Positions 8,536-17,079 of a stretch of 64,000 bases of DNA are shown here, one piece after another (within the stretch, counting starts at the first letter, position 1; each line of letters starts with the position of its first letter). Origin of the DNA: Sphingobacterium griseoflavum (GTDB taxonomy: Bacteria; Bacteroidota; Bacteroidia; Sphingobacteriales; Sphingobacteriaceae); the NCBI RefSeq assembly GCF_014653155.1, contig NZ_BNAF01000016.1:22465-86464 (forward strand), read 5' to 3'. A program made the position numbers and the translations under genes. A model generated the notes under the pieces. That model saw nothing but the letters and a program-made list of their open reading frames with translations, was not told where the DNA came from and ran no database searches.

Positions 8536-9219
8536 ATGCATGTAACATACTATGGGCAGTCGTGTGTAGCCTTCGATTTTGGTGGGACTAATGTGTTATT
8601 GGATCCCTTTATTTCTTACAACGACTTGGCCAAACATATTGATGTGGACACGTTGCGTCCCGATTATATCTTTTTAAGCCATTGCCATCAAGATCACGTT
8701 GCTGATCTCGTGAAGGTACAGCAGAACAGTGGTGCGAAAGTAGCTGCCATCGTGGAAACGGCCGCTTGGGTCCGTAAACAGGGAGTTCCAAAGGAGCGGG
8801 TGATCGAATATAACTTTGGAGGGACATTGCGCCTCCCTTTCGGAGATGTGAAAATGGTTTATGCCTTGCATACCAATAGCACGCCAGCAGGCGAGTATGC
8901 TGGTGTAGCAGCAGGCTACGTATTCTTCGTGGAGGATAAGAAGATCTATTTTGCGGGAGATACGGGACTTACCATGGAAATGAAGCTTTTGGAAGACTTG
9001 GAACTCGATTGGGCTTTCCTGCCTATCGGTGGGCACTACACCATGGATGTTGATGATGCCATAAAAGCCGCTCGTTTTGTCAACTGCAAAAATGTAGTTG
9101 GTATACATTACGATACATTTCCGCCGATCAGCATCGACGCAGCAGAAGCTAAGGCAAAATTTGAGGGCAATGGTCTGCAATTGTTCCTTCCCGGAATCGG
9201 CGAGTCGATGGCGTTATAG
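8536..9219 (+). CDS. UPF0173-type metal-dependent hydrolase (metallo-beta-lactamase fold)
   Basis: Cytoplasmic MBL-fold hydrolase of 227 residues; the natural substrate of this family is not known. The metal motif HCHQDH sits at residues 49-54 (His49, His51, Asp53, His54). Further ligands are likely His in ALHTNS, Asp in FAGDTGL and His in VVGIHYDTFPP. The start MHVTYYGQSC is typical for UPF0173 proteins. It probably forms a two-gene unit with the YbaB gene and ends before a strong bidirectional terminator. Confidence 0.85.
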   Translation: MHVTYYGQSCVAFDFGGTNVLLDPFISYNDLAKHIDVDTLRPDYIFLSHCHQDHVADLVKVQQNSGAKVAAIVETAAWVRKQGVPKERVIEYNFGGTLRLPFGDVKMVYALHTNSTPAGEYAGVAAGYVFFVEDKKIYFAGDTGLTMEMKLLEDLELDWAFLPIGGHYTMDVDDAIKAARFVNCKNVVGIHYDTFPPISIDAAEAKAKFEGNGLQLFLPGIGESMAL

Positions 9220-9241
9220 CTTTCTGGAAAGCAAACCGCGC

Positions 9242-9281
9242 AAAAGAAAAGCCATTTCGAAAACGAAATGGCTTTTCTTTT
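9242..9281. terminator. Bidirectional terminator
   Basis: 18-base perfect arms (AAAAGAAAAGCCATTTCG and complement) with an AAAA loop lie between the convergent UPF0173 and BadF-type genes. The outer A/T tracts give T-rich tails on both strands. Confidence 0.85.
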
Positions 9282-9292
9282 TACAGGTGCAT

Positions 9293-10147
9293 TTATTTTT
9301 TTGCTCTGTTGATATGGAATACGACGAGGTCGTCTATCGGAGACCGCAAAATTTTGCCCACCTTCATGTTGTAGTGGTTGGCCTTTTCCTCCAGTACATT
9401 TCTGAAGTTGTAACCAACCGACCCAATGCAATTGAACGTATAGTTTTGATAATCTGGATACTTGCTGACCAGATTGCTAAAAAAGGCCTCAAACGCATCG
9501 TCTACAATTTGACGGGTATATTGAATGTTGACATTGTTGTCATAGACAAACTTGCTAAAGCTTGCACAAAATCTATTGGCCAATGGTTTCGTGTACACAT
9601 TGTCCATTATTTCATCCGGCGTGAGTTTGTAGGTCTCGAAGAAAGATTTAGCAACGTCCTCCGGCATCAATCCGCGGATAAAATCCGTGAGTAATTTCTT
9701 GCCGATATAGCTCCCGCTTCCTTCGTCGCCCAAGATATAGGCAGCCGAATCTATGTTATACGTGATTTCCTGACCATCGTAGATACAGGTATTTGTTCCA
9801 GTTCCCAAAATAGCAGCAAATCCTGGTTGGTCGCCCAATAACGCACGGGCTGCGGCCAATAGATCGTGCCCAATCTCCACTCGGGCACTCGGGAATACTT
9901 TTTGCATAGCTACTTCCACGATCTTTGCTTTCTCTTCATTGTGCACACCTGCACCGTAATAATTTACTTCCTCAATTTTGTCCAAAGGAAGGTCTCCAGG
10001 AAGACCCTTTTTCAACGAATTAACAATGTAGTCACTGTCAACGAAGTAAGGGTTGTATCCCTCCGTGTTGAAGTATATTTTTTTGTTTGAATCATCCAAC
10101 AAACACCAGTTTGTTTTTGTTGATCCGCCGTCCGCAATGATAATCAT
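9293..10147 (-). CDS. BadF/BadG/BcrA/BcrD-type ATPase, N-acetylglucosamine kinase-like (paralog 2)
   Basis: 284-residue ASKHA-fold kinase, probably acting on N-acetylglucosamine or a related amino sugar. Its phosphate-1 loop, ADGGSTKTNW, fits the consensus better than that of the paralog at 4165. The phosphate-2 region is LGTGTNTCIYDG and the GDEGSGSYIGKKLL segment is shared with the paralog. C-terminal segments are also parallel (NCIGSVGYNF versus HFVGRIAYHF; KILRSPIDDLVVFH versus SILKSPMEHLFHF), so the two arose by duplication. No signal peptide. It faces a 575-bp AT-rich gap upstream. Confidence 0.85.
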   Translation of the reverse strand: MIIIADGGSTKTNWCLLDDSNKKIYFNTEGYNPYFVDSDYIVNSLKKGLPGDLPLDKIEEVNYYGAGVHNEEKAKIVEVAMQKVFPSARVEIGHDLLAAARALLGDQPGFAAILGTGTNTCIYDGQEITYNIDSAAYILGDEGSGSYIGKKLLTDFIRGLMPEDVAKSFFETYKLTPDEIMDNVYTKPLANRFCASFSKFVYDNNVNIQYTRQIVDDAFEAFFSNLVSKYPDYQNYTFNCIGSVGYNFRNVLEEKANHYNMKVGKILRSPIDDLVVFHINRAKK

Positions 10148-10723
10148 TATAGATTTGGTTTTATTGTGTTATTTTTTGTTTTCTTGCTGATTCTAAAAGC
10201 TAAAAGCTCTTCGAAAATACATTTTTAAGTTTATAAATACGAATATCGCGAGCGAAAAAACTTTATTTCCAAGAGCGTTGTGGTAGATTATGGTGAAAAA
10301 ACTGCTTCTAAACCCCTCTAACGTTGGTTTTGCTGGCGTACGTTTTTTTTGAAAGCTTAGTGTATTTTGTACAATAACCAGCCTGTTGTTCGTTGTATGC
10401 GTATACCGAGAGAGTAACCTGAAACCAAAAAAAAAATAAAATTTATCTAAATTCAACTCCGTTATAAAACATTTTTGTTTAATACACGTTAATAAAGTAT
10501 CCGTTCGAAAGTAAAAAAAATTATATAATTTCTTTGAATATACAAATGTTATGTTATTTTTGTGCCAATTCTCAGATTTATCCTTTTTTGAGGTGATCTA
10601 ATGTAACTTTCATAAGTGAATCTTTACTACGTTTGGCAGGTTTTCGATTCGAAGCCACATCAGCTAAAATAGAGCGGATATATCAAATTGCAATAAAATC
10701 CTATATCTCATAATAAAAAGTTA
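10148..10723. other. AT-rich intergenic region upstream of rho
   Basis: No convincing gene. It holds the divergent upstream regions of the BadF-type gene and of rho, with a good promoter at 10533-10562. From the predicted start of transcription the rho leader would be about 150 bases. I see no strong hairpin in that leader. Confidence 0.6.
10533..10562 (+). promoter_or_regulatory. rho promoter (-33/-7)
   Basis: TTTG at 10533-10536 and TATTTTTG at 10555-10562, with 18 bases between, fit the Bacteroidota consensus. Confidence 0.65.
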
Positions 10724-12205
10724 ATGGATATTAATGAACTAAATACCAAGCTCGTGTCGGAGTTACGCGAGATTGCAAAAGTATTGGGCATCGGTGATGT
10801 CGATAAACTACGCAAGCAAGAGTTGATTGATCGTATTTCACTAATCGCTCAACAATCCGTTCAGGACGAGCCCAAAGAAGTAGCCGTGGCAGAAGAGGCT
10901 GAGCGCCCTCGGAAACGCGTTCGTACGTTGAAGACGGAACCTGTCGCCGTTACGAAGAGAACACCGACGGAGGAAATCAGGACCGAAAGCCTAACGCTTG
11001 ACGAACCAGGGTCACGCGCTGCTACTCCGACAGAGCAGGTGCCTGCCCCTGCGAAAACAGAGAGTGCTGCACCTGTGCAGCCTACAGATTTTGACAATGT
11101 CATCGTGAATGAAGGCGTGCTTGAAATAATGCCTGACGGTTATGGTTTCCTGCGTTCTTCCGATTACAACTACTTAACTTCACCGGATGATATCTATGTT
11201 TCCCAATCACAGATCAAATTATTCGGTTTAAAGACCGGCGACAATGTGCGCGGAAGTATCCGTCCCCCAAAGGAGGGCGAGAAATATTTTCCACTTGTAC
11301 GGGTGGAGTCCATCAATGGACAAAATCCGGCCGAGATCAGGGATCGGGTACCTTTTGATTATTTAACACCGTTGTTTCCGGATGAGAAACTGAATCTTGA
11401 TTTGGGCATGGGCAACCATTCCACACGAATCATGGATCTTTTCACACCCATCGGTAAGGGGCAACGTGGTTTGATCGTTGCGCAGCCAAAAACTGGTAAA
11501 ACAAATTTATTGAAGGAAGTCGCTAATGCCATCGCGAAGAATCATCCGGAGGTTTACTTGATCATTTTGTTGATCGACGAACGTCCGGAAGAGGTGACGG
11601 ATATGGCAAGAAACGTGCGTGCAGAGGTTATTTCTTCGACCTTTGATGAGCCTGCGGATCGCCATGTCAAGATTGCCAACATTGTTCTTGAGAAAGCAAA
11701 GAGAATGGTGGAATGTGGCCATGATGTTGTTGTCCTTTTGGATTCCATTACACGTTTGGCACGCGCCTACAATACAGTTGCTCCTGCGTCCGGCAAAATT
11801 TTATCCGGTGGTGTGGATGCAAATGCCCTGCATAAACCGAAGCGTTTCTTTGGTGCGGCACGGAATATCGAAAATGGAGGTTCATTGACTATCTTGGCGA
11901 CGGCGTTAACGGATACCGGATCGAAAATGGATGACGTGATCTTTGAAGAGTTTAAGGGGACGGGAAATATGGAGTTGCAGTTAGATCGCAAGCTTGCCAA
12001 CAAACGTATTTTCCCAGCAATCGATCTGACTGCGTCCAGCACGCGCCGCGATGATTTGTTGGTGGATCGAGATACGCTCCAACGTATGTGGGTACTACGT
12101 AACCATCTGGCGGATATGAACTCCACAGAAGCCATGGAATTTTTGCTTACGCAAATGCGTGGTACAAAATCCAATGAGGAGTTTTTGATAAGTATGAATG
12201 GTTAA
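10724..12205 (+). CDS. rho: Transcription termination factor Rho
   Basis: Hexameric RNA-dependent ATPase that releases transcripts. The 493-residue product has an N-terminal SAP-like helical segment (LVSELREIAKVLGIGD), an inserted disordered stretch rich in Pro, Glu and Thr (about residues 48-122) usual in Bacteroidota Rho, an RNA-binding cold-shock-like domain (GVLEIMPDGYGFLRS) and the ATPase core. Walker A is PKTGKT at residues 255-260, followed by LIILLIDERPEEVTDM and SSTFDEP. The Q-loop and R-loop regions follow (LARAYN, GGVDANALHKPKRFFGAARN). The start ATG 10724 is the first Met. A long leader suggests possible autoregulation, which the sequence does not prove. Confidence 0.97.
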   Translation: MDINELNTKLVSELREIAKVLGIGDVDKLRKQELIDRISLIAQQSVQDEPKEVAVAEEAERPRKRVRTLKTEPVAVTKRTPTEEIRTESLTLDEPGSRAATPTEQVPAPAKTESAAPVQPTDFDNVIVNEGVLEIMPDGYGFLRSSDYNYLTSPDDIYVSQSQIKLFGLKTGDNVRGSIRPPKEGEKYFPLVRVESINGQNPAEIRDRVPFDYLTPLFPDEKLNLDLGMGNHSTRIMDLFTPIGKGQRGLIVAQPKTGKTNLLKEVANAIAKNHPEVYLIILLIDERPEEVTDMARNVRAEVISSTFDEPADRHVKIANIVLEKAKRMVECGHDVVVLLDSITRLARAYNTVAPASGKILSGGVDANALHKPKRFFGAARNIENGGSLTILATALTDTGSKMDDVIFEEFKGTGNMELQLDRKLANKRIFPAIDLTASSTRRDDLLVDRDTLQRMWVLRNHLADMNSTEAMEFLLTQMRGTKSNEEFLISMNG

Positions 12206-12226
12206 TACCAGCATTATTTGATATTT

Positions 12227-12266
12227 TTAAGCCATCCTTCATAAAAGGATGGCTTAACTTTTTTAT
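12227..12266 (+). terminator. rho terminator
   Basis: A 13-bp stem (TTAAGCCATCCTT and complement) with a 5-base loop is followed by CTTTTTTATT, ending 4 bases before the pssA start. Confidence 0.8.
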
Positions 12267-12269
12267 TGC

Positions 12270-12950
12270 ATGAAAAAACATCTTCCCAATACACTCACCT
12301 GCTTGAATTTATTTTCTGGATGCTTAGGTGTGCTGTTTGCCTTGAAAGCATCATACCTGCCGATGTTTTACTGTGTATTGGCTTCGGGCGTATTTGATTT
12401 TTTTGATGGTATGTTGGCGCGTGCCTTGAACGTAAAGTCACATATCGGCAAAGAACTGGATTCATTGGCGGATATGGTGAGTTTTGGATTTTTGCCTGGC
12501 GCAGTTTTATATATGCTGCTTCAAGAAGCAAGCTCATCAACCTATGTGCCTTATCTCGGTTTCGTTGTGACGGTTTTCTCTGCTTTACGGTTGGCGAAAT
12601 TTAATGTGGACGATCGCCAAACCAACGATTTTATAGGACTAAATACCCCTATGAATACGTTTGTTATTGCCGCATTACCCTTTATCTCTCAAGATGTTGG
12701 TGCCATACGCAGCGTATACGTGTTATTGTTTTTAGTTATCCTGCTGAGTTTTCTTCTTATCTCTGAAATTCGATTGTTCAGTATGAAGCTTGTCACGTTG
12801 GCTTGGCGGCCGAATAAATTTAAGTATATCTTCGTCGTGCTGAGTATATTTTTAATTCTTTTCCTGAAATTTACCGCACTTCCGATTGTTTTGTTTCTTT
12901 ATATCTTGCTTTCATTTCTTCATTTTGCCAATGGTTCGAATCAAGCTTGA
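12270..12950 (+). CDS. pssA: CDP-diacylglycerol--serine O-phosphatidyltransferase
   Basis: Integral membrane enzyme making phosphatidylserine, the precursor of phosphatidylethanolamine. The CDP-alcohol phosphotransferase signature D-G-x2-A-R-x8-G-x3-D-x3-D is exact: Asp46, Gly47, Ala50, Arg51, Gly60, Asp64, Asp68, with the upstream Asp43 also present. The 226-residue product has several hydrophobic helices after the active site. The start codon directly follows the T tract of the rho terminator, so expression may need read-through or a promoter inside rho. Other CDP-alcohol transferases are possible, but the family length and N-terminal LPNTLTCLNLFSG motif favour PssA. Confidence 0.88.
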   Translation: MKKHLPNTLTCLNLFSGCLGVLFALKASYLPMFYCVLASGVFDFFDGMLARALNVKSHIGKELDSLADMVSFGFLPGAVLYMLLQEASSSTYVPYLGFVVTVFSALRLAKFNVDDRQTNDFIGLNTPMNTFVIAALPFISQDVGAIRSVYVLLFLVILLSFLLISEIRLFSMKLVTLAWRPNKFKYIFVVLSIFLILFLKFTALPIVLFLYILLSFLHFANGSNQA

Positions 12951-13013
12951 GTGCTTATTTAAATGGTGTTACCTCCGAGGCAAGGGGGTTAGGTAGCTTT
13001 GGCTTTTTACCTG

Positions 13014-13382
13014 CTATGGAGATAGAGCAAGCTCGTTCATATAGGTTTGTATTTCGGTGAGTAGCGTGTCAAATTGGGGAGAGAGCTCGGCAAACAACCT
13101 TTCTAACGCTTCGATGTTGTCCCCTTGTTTGGCAGCTGTCTCCAGTTCTTGCAATGCCGATTGAAGTTTCGTAGCGCCTATATATTCCATAGTGGGCTTG
13201 ATGTGGTGAGCCTTGCTGGCAATCTCTGGGTTATGCGCGCTGCGCATCGCTTCCTCTAGCGCATCCCGGTCTACCGGTATCTGCACGAGATAAAGCGCTA
13301 GAAACTGATTAATGAGCGCAGCGTTTTGCATTAAATTTGTTTGGATTGCTACAGGATCAATAAGGGTATATTTGTTCGTCAT
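13014..13382 (-). CDS. Hpt domain protein
   Basis: Small histidine phosphotransfer protein of 122 residues, expected to be a four-helix bundle that relays phosphate between hybrid kinases and response regulators. The phosphorylation motif is AHHIKPT, with His59 the likely site (A-H-x-I-K). The residues after it are KPT where many Hpt proteins have KGS, so the site is slightly divergent. The start ATG at 13382 overlaps the folK stop by four bases (ATGA), so the two are translationally coupled. The frame is open further upstream, but only inside folK. No cognate hybrid kinase lies nearby. Confidence 0.75.
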   Translation of the reverse strand: MTNKYTLIDPVAIQTNLMQNAALINQFLALYLVQIPVDRDALEEAMRSAHNPEIASKAHHIKPTMEYIGATKLQSALQELETAAKQGDNIEALERLFAELSPQFDTLLTEIQTYMNELALSP

Positions 13383-13870
13383 TCGGCAATATTTAATTGA
13401 TGTACAGGTAAGGAGTCGTTGCAAGCGGCAAGAAGTTCTTCATTAGATCTTTTGTTTACGGGATGTATGTAGGTCGGCGCAATTTCCACAAGCGGCATGA
13501 GTGTAAATTTTCGTAGAGGGATGTAAGGGTGTGGGATAGATAAATTTGGTTCGGCGATGATCTCGCTGTTGTAGTACAAAATGTCAATATCTATCAGGCG
13601 GGCTCCCCATTTCTGCAAACGTACCCTCCCCAGGTCGCTTTCGATCTGCTGTAGCGCTTTTAATAGTGTGGGTGGCGACAACCTCGTGGATATCAGTAGC
13701 ACTTGGTTAAGAAATGGCGGCTGATCCAACACACCCCAGGCCGCTGAGGAATAGATAGAAGATGCTTGCTGTATGGTTCCTACCTGTTGCTCTATTTTTC
13801 GGGCAGCGATGTGCAGCTGCCTAAGCGGCTCGCCCAAGTTGGCGCCCAATAGTATAAAAGCATCGTTCAT
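13379..13870 (-). CDS. folK: 2-amino-4-hydroxy-6-hydroxymethyldihydropteridine diphosphokinase
   Basis: Folate biosynthesis enzyme (HPPK) that pyrophosphorylates 6-hydroxymethyl-dihydropterin. The 163-residue product matches the family. Motifs seen are LLGANLGEPLRQL at the N terminus, SSIYSSAAWGVLDQPPFLNQV, and the signature RLQKWGARLIDIDILYYN containing the two magnesium-binding aspartates. The conserved IPHPYIPLRKFTLMPLVEI follows. It is divergent from sppA, and its stop codon overlaps the Hpt gene start. Confidence 0.95.
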   Translation of the reverse strand: MNDAFILLGANLGEPLRQLHIAARKIEQQVGTIQQASSIYSSAAWGVLDQPPFLNQVLLISTRLSPPTLLKALQQIESDLGRVRLQKWGARLIDIDILYYNSEIIAEPNLSIPHPYIPLRKFTLMPLVEIAPTYIHPVNKRSNEELLAACNDSLPVHQLNIAE

Positions 13871-13958
13871 CCTTTAAATATAGTGCATATCTACATAAAT
13901 TTCGCATTCTTCAAAAGAAACAATTAAATTAGGTCTTTGAAACAAGCAATCATATTAT

Positions 13959-15722
13959 ATGAGATCATTTTTTAAGTACGTACTAGCCACCGTTACCGGA
14001 ATAACCATTGTGGTGATCCTATTTTTTGTTTTAGTAATCGGATTAGTGCTGAGTACGGTCAGTCAATCGGGAAATAAGGATGCCGATGTTCCTTCCAATG
14101 CCGTGCTGTATGTATCGCTTAACCACGAGATAACAGAGCGTACCAGTGAAAATCCGTTGGATGGGTTGAATGTTCCGGGGTATGGTCGCATGAAATCCTT
14201 GGGGTTAAATGATATTGTAGGTCGAATCGCTGCAGCAAAAACAGATGACCGTATAAAAGGGATTTACCTAAATCCGAGTTATGTAAACACGGGTATGGCC
14301 AGTTTAAAAGCCATTCACGCGGCGCTAAAAGACTTCAAGTCATCGGGCAAGTTTATCGTTGCGTACAGCGATGCATACACGCAAAAAGGCTATTATCTTG
14401 CTTCGCTTGCGGATAAGATTTATTTGAACCCTGAAGGAAGTTTAGAATTTAACGGTTTGTCCAGTTCGATTGCCTTCATTAAGGAAGCCTTGGAGAAGCT
14501 AGGTATTGACATGCAAGTGGTGAAAGTGGGTACATTTAAATCTGCTGTTGAACCTTTTCTATTAAATGAAATGAGTCCTGCCAATAGGCAACAGGTAACG
14601 TCCTATTTAGCGAGTATGTATGGGTCGTTTTTGTCAAATATTTCAACGGCACGACATATCAGTGTCGATTCGTTACGCAATGTAGCGGATAATTACTTGA
14701 TTCGAAATGCGGAGGACGCCGTAACGTACAAGTTTGTCGATGATCGTCTGTACAAAGATGAATTGCTGAGCGAAATCAAAAAACGATTGGGGGTAGAGGA
14801 AAAGAAGGATATTCCAGCAGTTTCTTTGTTGGATTATACGGGTGGGAGCGAGACGGAACAGACGGGAGATCGTATAGCCGTACTCTATGCTGCAGGGGAT
14901 ATCGTTGACGGTGAAGGAGACGACACCAATATTGGTGGCGACCGTTTTTCCCGGGAGCTTCGAAAGTTGCGGAGGGATGATCGTGTGAAGGCGGTTGTGC
15001 TTCGTGTGAATTCGCCCGGTGGATCTGCATTGGCGTCAGATATTATCGCGAGAGAGGTAGAGCTTACCCAAAAGGTAAAACCTATCGTGGTGTCTATGGG
15101 CGACTATGCCGCTTCGGGAGGCTATTATATTTCTGCGTTGGCAGACTCTATTTTCGCCGAAGAGGAGACATTGACCGGGTCTATTGGTGTTTTTGGTTTG
15201 ATCCCGAATCTGCAAGGGCTTTTAAACAACAAACTGGGTGTCCACTTTGATGAGGTGAGAACAGGCCGGTTTTCCGGTTTGATGTCAGTTCCAGATAGGC
15301 CGTTGACGGAGGAGGAACGGGCGATTATCCAGGGTGATGTGAACAACGTCTACCGTACCTTTATCGGCAAGGTTGCGAAGGGAAGGAAGCTAACGACGAA
15401 TGCGGTCGATAGCATTGGGCAAGGTCGTGTATGGACCGGCAAGCAAGCCAAAGGCCACGGATTGGTGGACGAGGTTGGGGGATTGCAGCGCGCTGTTTCT
15501 GCTGCTGCTGCCAAAGCCAAACTTAAACAGTACAAACTTTCTTATTATCCCACGGTTAAAGACCCTTTTTCGTCGATCTTAGGGACATCGAAGGAACGTA
15601 TCAAGGCGTGGATGCTGGCTGACGAACTGGGCGAGTATAGGCAATATGTCGAACGGTTACGGACGATTACCAAATCTTCGGGCATACAGGCCCGAATGCC
15701 GTATACGATTGAAATACGATAA
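13959..15722 (+). CDS. sppA: Signal peptide peptidase SppA, 67K (two-domain) type
   Basis: Membrane-anchored serine/lysine protease that degrades cleaved signal peptides. The 587-residue product has an N-terminal membrane helix (about residues 10-32) and two tandem SppA domains. The catalytic lysine is in VGTFKSAVEPF (Lys194) of the first domain and the nucleophilic serine in GDYAASGGYY (Ser386) of the second, as in E. coli SppA. An oligomerisation segment (GVFGLIPNLQGLLNNKLG) follows. It ends at a stem-loop terminator before pgk. Confidence 0.93.
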   Translation: MRSFFKYVLATVTGITIVVILFFVLVIGLVLSTVSQSGNKDADVPSNAVLYVSLNHEITERTSENPLDGLNVPGYGRMKSLGLNDIVGRIAAAKTDDRIKGIYLNPSYVNTGMASLKAIHAALKDFKSSGKFIVAYSDAYTQKGYYLASLADKIYLNPEGSLEFNGLSSSIAFIKEALEKLGIDMQVVKVGTFKSAVEPFLLNEMSPANRQQVTSYLASMYGSFLSNISTARHISVDSLRNVADNYLIRNAEDAVTYKFVDDRLYKDELLSEIKKRLGVEEKKDIPAVSLLDYTGGSETEQTGDRIAVLYAAGDIVDGEGDDTNIGGDRFSRELRKLRRDDRVKAVVLRVNSPGGSALASDIIAREVELTQKVKPIVVSMGDYAASGGYYISALADSIFAEEETLTGSIGVFGLIPNLQGLLNNKLGVHFDEVRTGRFSGLMSVPDRPLTEEERAIIQGDVNNVYRTFIGKVAKGRKLTTNAVDSIGQGRVWTGKQAKGHGLVDEVGGLQRAVSAAAAKAKLKQYKLSYYPTVKDPFSSILGTSKERIKAWMLADELGEYRQYVERLRTITKSSGIQARMPYTIEIR

Positions 15723-15726
15723 AGTT

Positions 15727-15759
15727 AAGGAGGGGATTTTCGATTTCCCTCCTTTTTTC
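15727..15759 (+). terminator. sppA terminator
   Basis: An 8-bp stem (AAGGAGGG/CCCTCCTT) is followed by a T-rich tail (TTTTTTCT) directly after the sppA stop. Confidence 0.75.
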
Positions 15760-15807
15760 TATATTTATGGCTGGAAGTAAAAGGTCAACTTAAATTTTAA
15801 AGTATTT

Positions 15808-16998
15808 ATGAAAACAATTGATGATTTGAATTTCTCCGGTAAAAAGGCATTGATCCGCGTGGATTTTAACGTGCCTTTTGATGAGAATTTTAATATAACC
15901 GATGACAACCGTATCCAAGGCGCCGCGCCCACGATAAAAAAAGTATTGGCTGACGGTGGCTCGGTGATCCTGATGTCTCATTTAGGACGTCCGAAAGATG
16001 GGCCAACGGATAAGTATTCATTGAAGCACATCGTTGCGCATTTATCGACGGTATTAGGTGTTGATGTGCAGTTTGCCAATGATTGCATCGGCGAAGAAGC
16101 TGTGGAAAAAAGTGGCGCATTACAGCCTGGCGAAGTTCTTCTATTAGAAAACCTTCGCTTTTACAAAGAAGAGGAAAAAGGTGATAAAGATTTTGCCAAA
16201 AAATTGGCAACGCTCGGTGACGTTTATGTAAACGATGCCTTTGGTACGGCGCATCGCGCTCACGCTTCGACCGCCATTGTTGCGGATTTTTTTCCAGGAA
16301 GTAAATATGCGGGTTATTTAATGGCCGCAGAGATCAAGAATGCCGAGAAGGTCATGAACCACCCCAGCCGTCCATTTACGGCCATTATGGGCGGCGCGAA
16401 AGTGTCGGACAAAATCCAATTGATTGAGGCATTGTTAGACAAAGTGGATAACCTTGTCATTGGCGGCGGCATGGCTTACACATTTGTGAAAGCACGTGGT
16501 GGAGAAATTGGTAAATCATTGGTGGAGATCGATAAGTTGGATTTGGCCAATGAGCTTGTTCAAAAAGCGGAAGAAAAAGGGGTTAATTTAGTATTGCCAA
16601 CGGATGCTCAGATAGCCGATGGCTTTTCTAATGATGCAGCAACCTATGATGGGCCAAATGACGCCATTCCAGCAGATAAGGAGGGGCTTGATATTGGTCC
16701 CGAATCGTCGGCTCACTTTGCGGAAGTGATCGGAGCTTCGAATACCTTACTTTGGAACGGGCCAATGGGCGTGTTTGAATTTGATACCTTTGCAAAAGGC
16801 ACGAAAGCAGTCGCCGATGCAGTTGTAGCGGCAACAGAGCGCGGAGCTTTTTCGCTTATAGGAGGCGGAGATTCAGCCGCTGCGGTATCAAAGTTTGGAA
16901 TGACCGAGCATGTGAGTTACGTAAGTACCGGCGGCGGTGCATTGTTGGAATACATGGAGGGCAAAGTGCTTCCGGGCGTTCAAGCATTGAACAACTAA
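15808..16998 (+). CDS. pgk: Phosphoglycerate kinase
   Basis: Glycolytic enzyme converting 1,3-bisphosphoglycerate and ADP to 3-phosphoglycerate and ATP. The 396-residue product has the N-terminal signature RVDFNVPFDENFNITDDNRI and substrate residues in SHLGRPK. ENLRFYKEEEKGD and NDAFGTAHRAHAS follow, and the nucleotide domain has MGGAKVSDKI, LWNGPMGVFE and GGGDSAAAVSKFG. The length is normal for bacterial Pgk. It has its own terminator downstream. No clear promoter is seen between the sppA terminator and the start. Confidence 0.97.
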   Translation: MKTIDDLNFSGKKALIRVDFNVPFDENFNITDDNRIQGAAPTIKKVLADGGSVILMSHLGRPKDGPTDKYSLKHIVAHLSTVLGVDVQFANDCIGEEAVEKSGALQPGEVLLLENLRFYKEEEKGDKDFAKKLATLGDVYVNDAFGTAHRAHASTAIVADFFPGSKYAGYLMAAEIKNAEKVMNHPSRPFTAIMGGAKVSDKIQLIEALLDKVDNLVIGGGMAYTFVKARGGEIGKSLVEIDKLDLANELVQKAEEKGVNLVLPTDAQIADGFSNDAATYDGPNDAIPADKEGLDIGPESSAHFAEVIGASNTLLWNGPMGVFEFDTFAKGTKAVADAVVAATERGAFSLIGGGDSAAAVSKFGMTEHVSYVSTGGGALLEYMEGKVLPGVQALNN

Positions 16999-17024
16999 CG
17001 CAATAGCTACATTGTAATAAGCAT

Positions 17025-17059
17025 AAAAGCCGTAACATGCAAATTGTTACGGCTTTTTT
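17025..17059 (+). terminator. pgk terminator
   Basis: An 11-12 bp stem (AAAAGCCGTAAC and complement) with a 9-base loop ends in TTTTTT. Confidence 0.85.
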
Positions 17060-17079
17060 GTGCGGCTAGGTTTCACTAT

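Noticed and set aside
9098..9694. 198-codon plus-strand ORF
   Set aside because: Spans two convergent genes and the strong terminator between them; antisense to the BadF-type gene.
10193..10456. 87-codon minus-strand ORF in the rho upstream gap
   Set aside because: AT-rich, no family pattern, and it would overlap the upstream region of two real genes.
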